From NCBI RefSeq assembly GCF_019216885.1, contig NZ_JAAQRC020000001.1:1-64000 (forward strand): a stretch of DNA of 64,000 bases, read 5' to 3'. The notes under the pieces are model-generated. The model was not told the DNA's origin. It saw nothing but the letters and a program-made list of their open reading frames with translations, and ran no database searches. Positions 63,710 through 64,000 of the stretch are shown one piece after another; within the stretch, counting starts at the first letter, position 1; the number at the start of each line of letters is the position of its first letter. The DNA is from Methylobacterium sp. SyP6R (GTDB taxonomy: Bacteria > Pseudomonadota > Alphaproteobacteria > Rhizobiales > Beijerinckiaceae). The position numbers and the translations under genes were made by a program.

Positions 63710-64000
63710 TGTCGCTTCCCCGAACTCGTCTCGCGCGCATCGGCGCCAGACTTCCTACCTCTCAGCGTGGACCAAAGGAACCCGCTCCCCGAGTGCCCCT
63801 TGAAGGCGTTCGCCCGGCGGATGTAGCCGACGACCGTGCGCGTATCGCGGTGGCCGCTCTGATCCATAATGCGGGCGAGATCCGCCCCGCGCTCCGCTGC
63901 GGTCGTGATGTAGCCAGCCCGCAGCGAGTGCGCCCCAAACGTGGAGGCATCGAGCCCGGCCGCGGTCGCGTGCTTCTTGATGATGTCAGCGACGGCTTGG
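63607..64000 (-). CDS. Tyrosine recombinase/integrase, C-terminal part (cut by window end)
   Basis: The minus-strand frame is open at the window edge and reads [20 protein letters not shown], then [20 protein letters not shown] with the HxxR box, and [20 protein letters not shown] with the second His and the catalytic Tyr nucleophile. A typical phage-type integrase would end soon after [12 protein letters not shown]. Here about 55 further residues of non-homologous tail run to a stop at 63607, perhaps because the original stop was lost. The upstream 5' end is outside the window. It is the probable integrase of the 56-64 kb element. Confidence 0.85.
   Translation of the reverse strand, partial: QAVADIIKKHATAAGLDASTFGAHSLRAGYITTAAERGADLARIMDQSGHRDTRTVVGYIRRANAFKGHSGSGFLWSTLRGRKSGADARETSSGKRQCPFGDAYSVQRSAPVSSTSQPGSSCLSMKPDAF

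Overview
The window looks like the replication-origin end of a chromosome from a high-GC alphaproteobacterium, most likely Methylobacterium or a close relative in Hyphomicrobiales. This rests on its opening base being the dnaA start codon, the dnaA-dnaN-recF order, alphaproteobacterial neighbourhoods (secG next to pyrG; fumC followed by a DUF4169 gene and a ribbon-helix-helix gene), and dispersed intergenic repeats of the GAGCATTTTCCGACG type that I associate with this group. No species can be named from sequence alone.

Region by region: 0-10 kb holds dnaA, dnaN, recF, recQ, a VOC protein, rlmE and a Ppx/GppA phosphatase. 10-13 kb is a sulfonate/nitrate/taurine-type ABC importer. 13-15 kb has a CheY-like regulator, an AlaX editing protein and a solute-binding protein. 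15.4-24.4 kb is a divergent catabolic locus. Leftward: intradiol dioxygenase, HpaH-like hydratase, HpaI-like aldolase, MmsA-like aldehyde dehydrogenase. Rightward: GntR regulator, TIM-barrel isomerase-like protein, MHS transporter, shikimate-dehydrogenase-like protein and type II dehydroquinase. Together they look like uptake and breakdown of a shikimate/quinate-like or related ring compound. 24.5-27.6 kb has an alpha/beta hydrolase, a stand-alone ClpP, an ArsR/AHSA1 pair with an evident operator, and tRNA-Gly(CCC). 27.7-38.9 kb is core envelope and pyrimidine genes (AsmA/DUF3971 protein, Bcp, M23 peptidase, pyrG, secG, dihydroorotase, ygfZ). 39-44 kb has an AT-rich secreted orphan, fumC with two small partners, a cytochrome P450 and a broken sulfonate-binding-protein gene.

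From about 44.5 kb to the end the window is accessory. 44.8-48.6 kb is bracketed by copies of the dispersed repeat and carries YjbR, a cysteine-cluster reading frame that runs in frame into cspA, and azlCD. 49.7-50.8 kb is a scrapyard of phage and recombinase remnants. 51.5-56.1 kb is a clearly AT-rich block with an AAA_14/DUF4143 ATPase and three unrecognised genes (a putative zinc protein, a coiled-coil tail-anchored protein, and a 379-residue protein). 56.1-64.0 kb is an integrative or phage-derived element: two convergent operons of small proteins (one DUF5681), a two-zinc-motif protein, and a tyrosine integrase cut by the window end.

The most unusual signal is a set of four non-coding arrays of tandem 9-bp repeats (GCCRWTAGY-like, three consecutive clear units each). 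They occur as two pairs at 57.36-57.47 and 62.56-62.69 kb, both pairs with the same 85-bp start-to-start spacing, bracketing the convergent operons.
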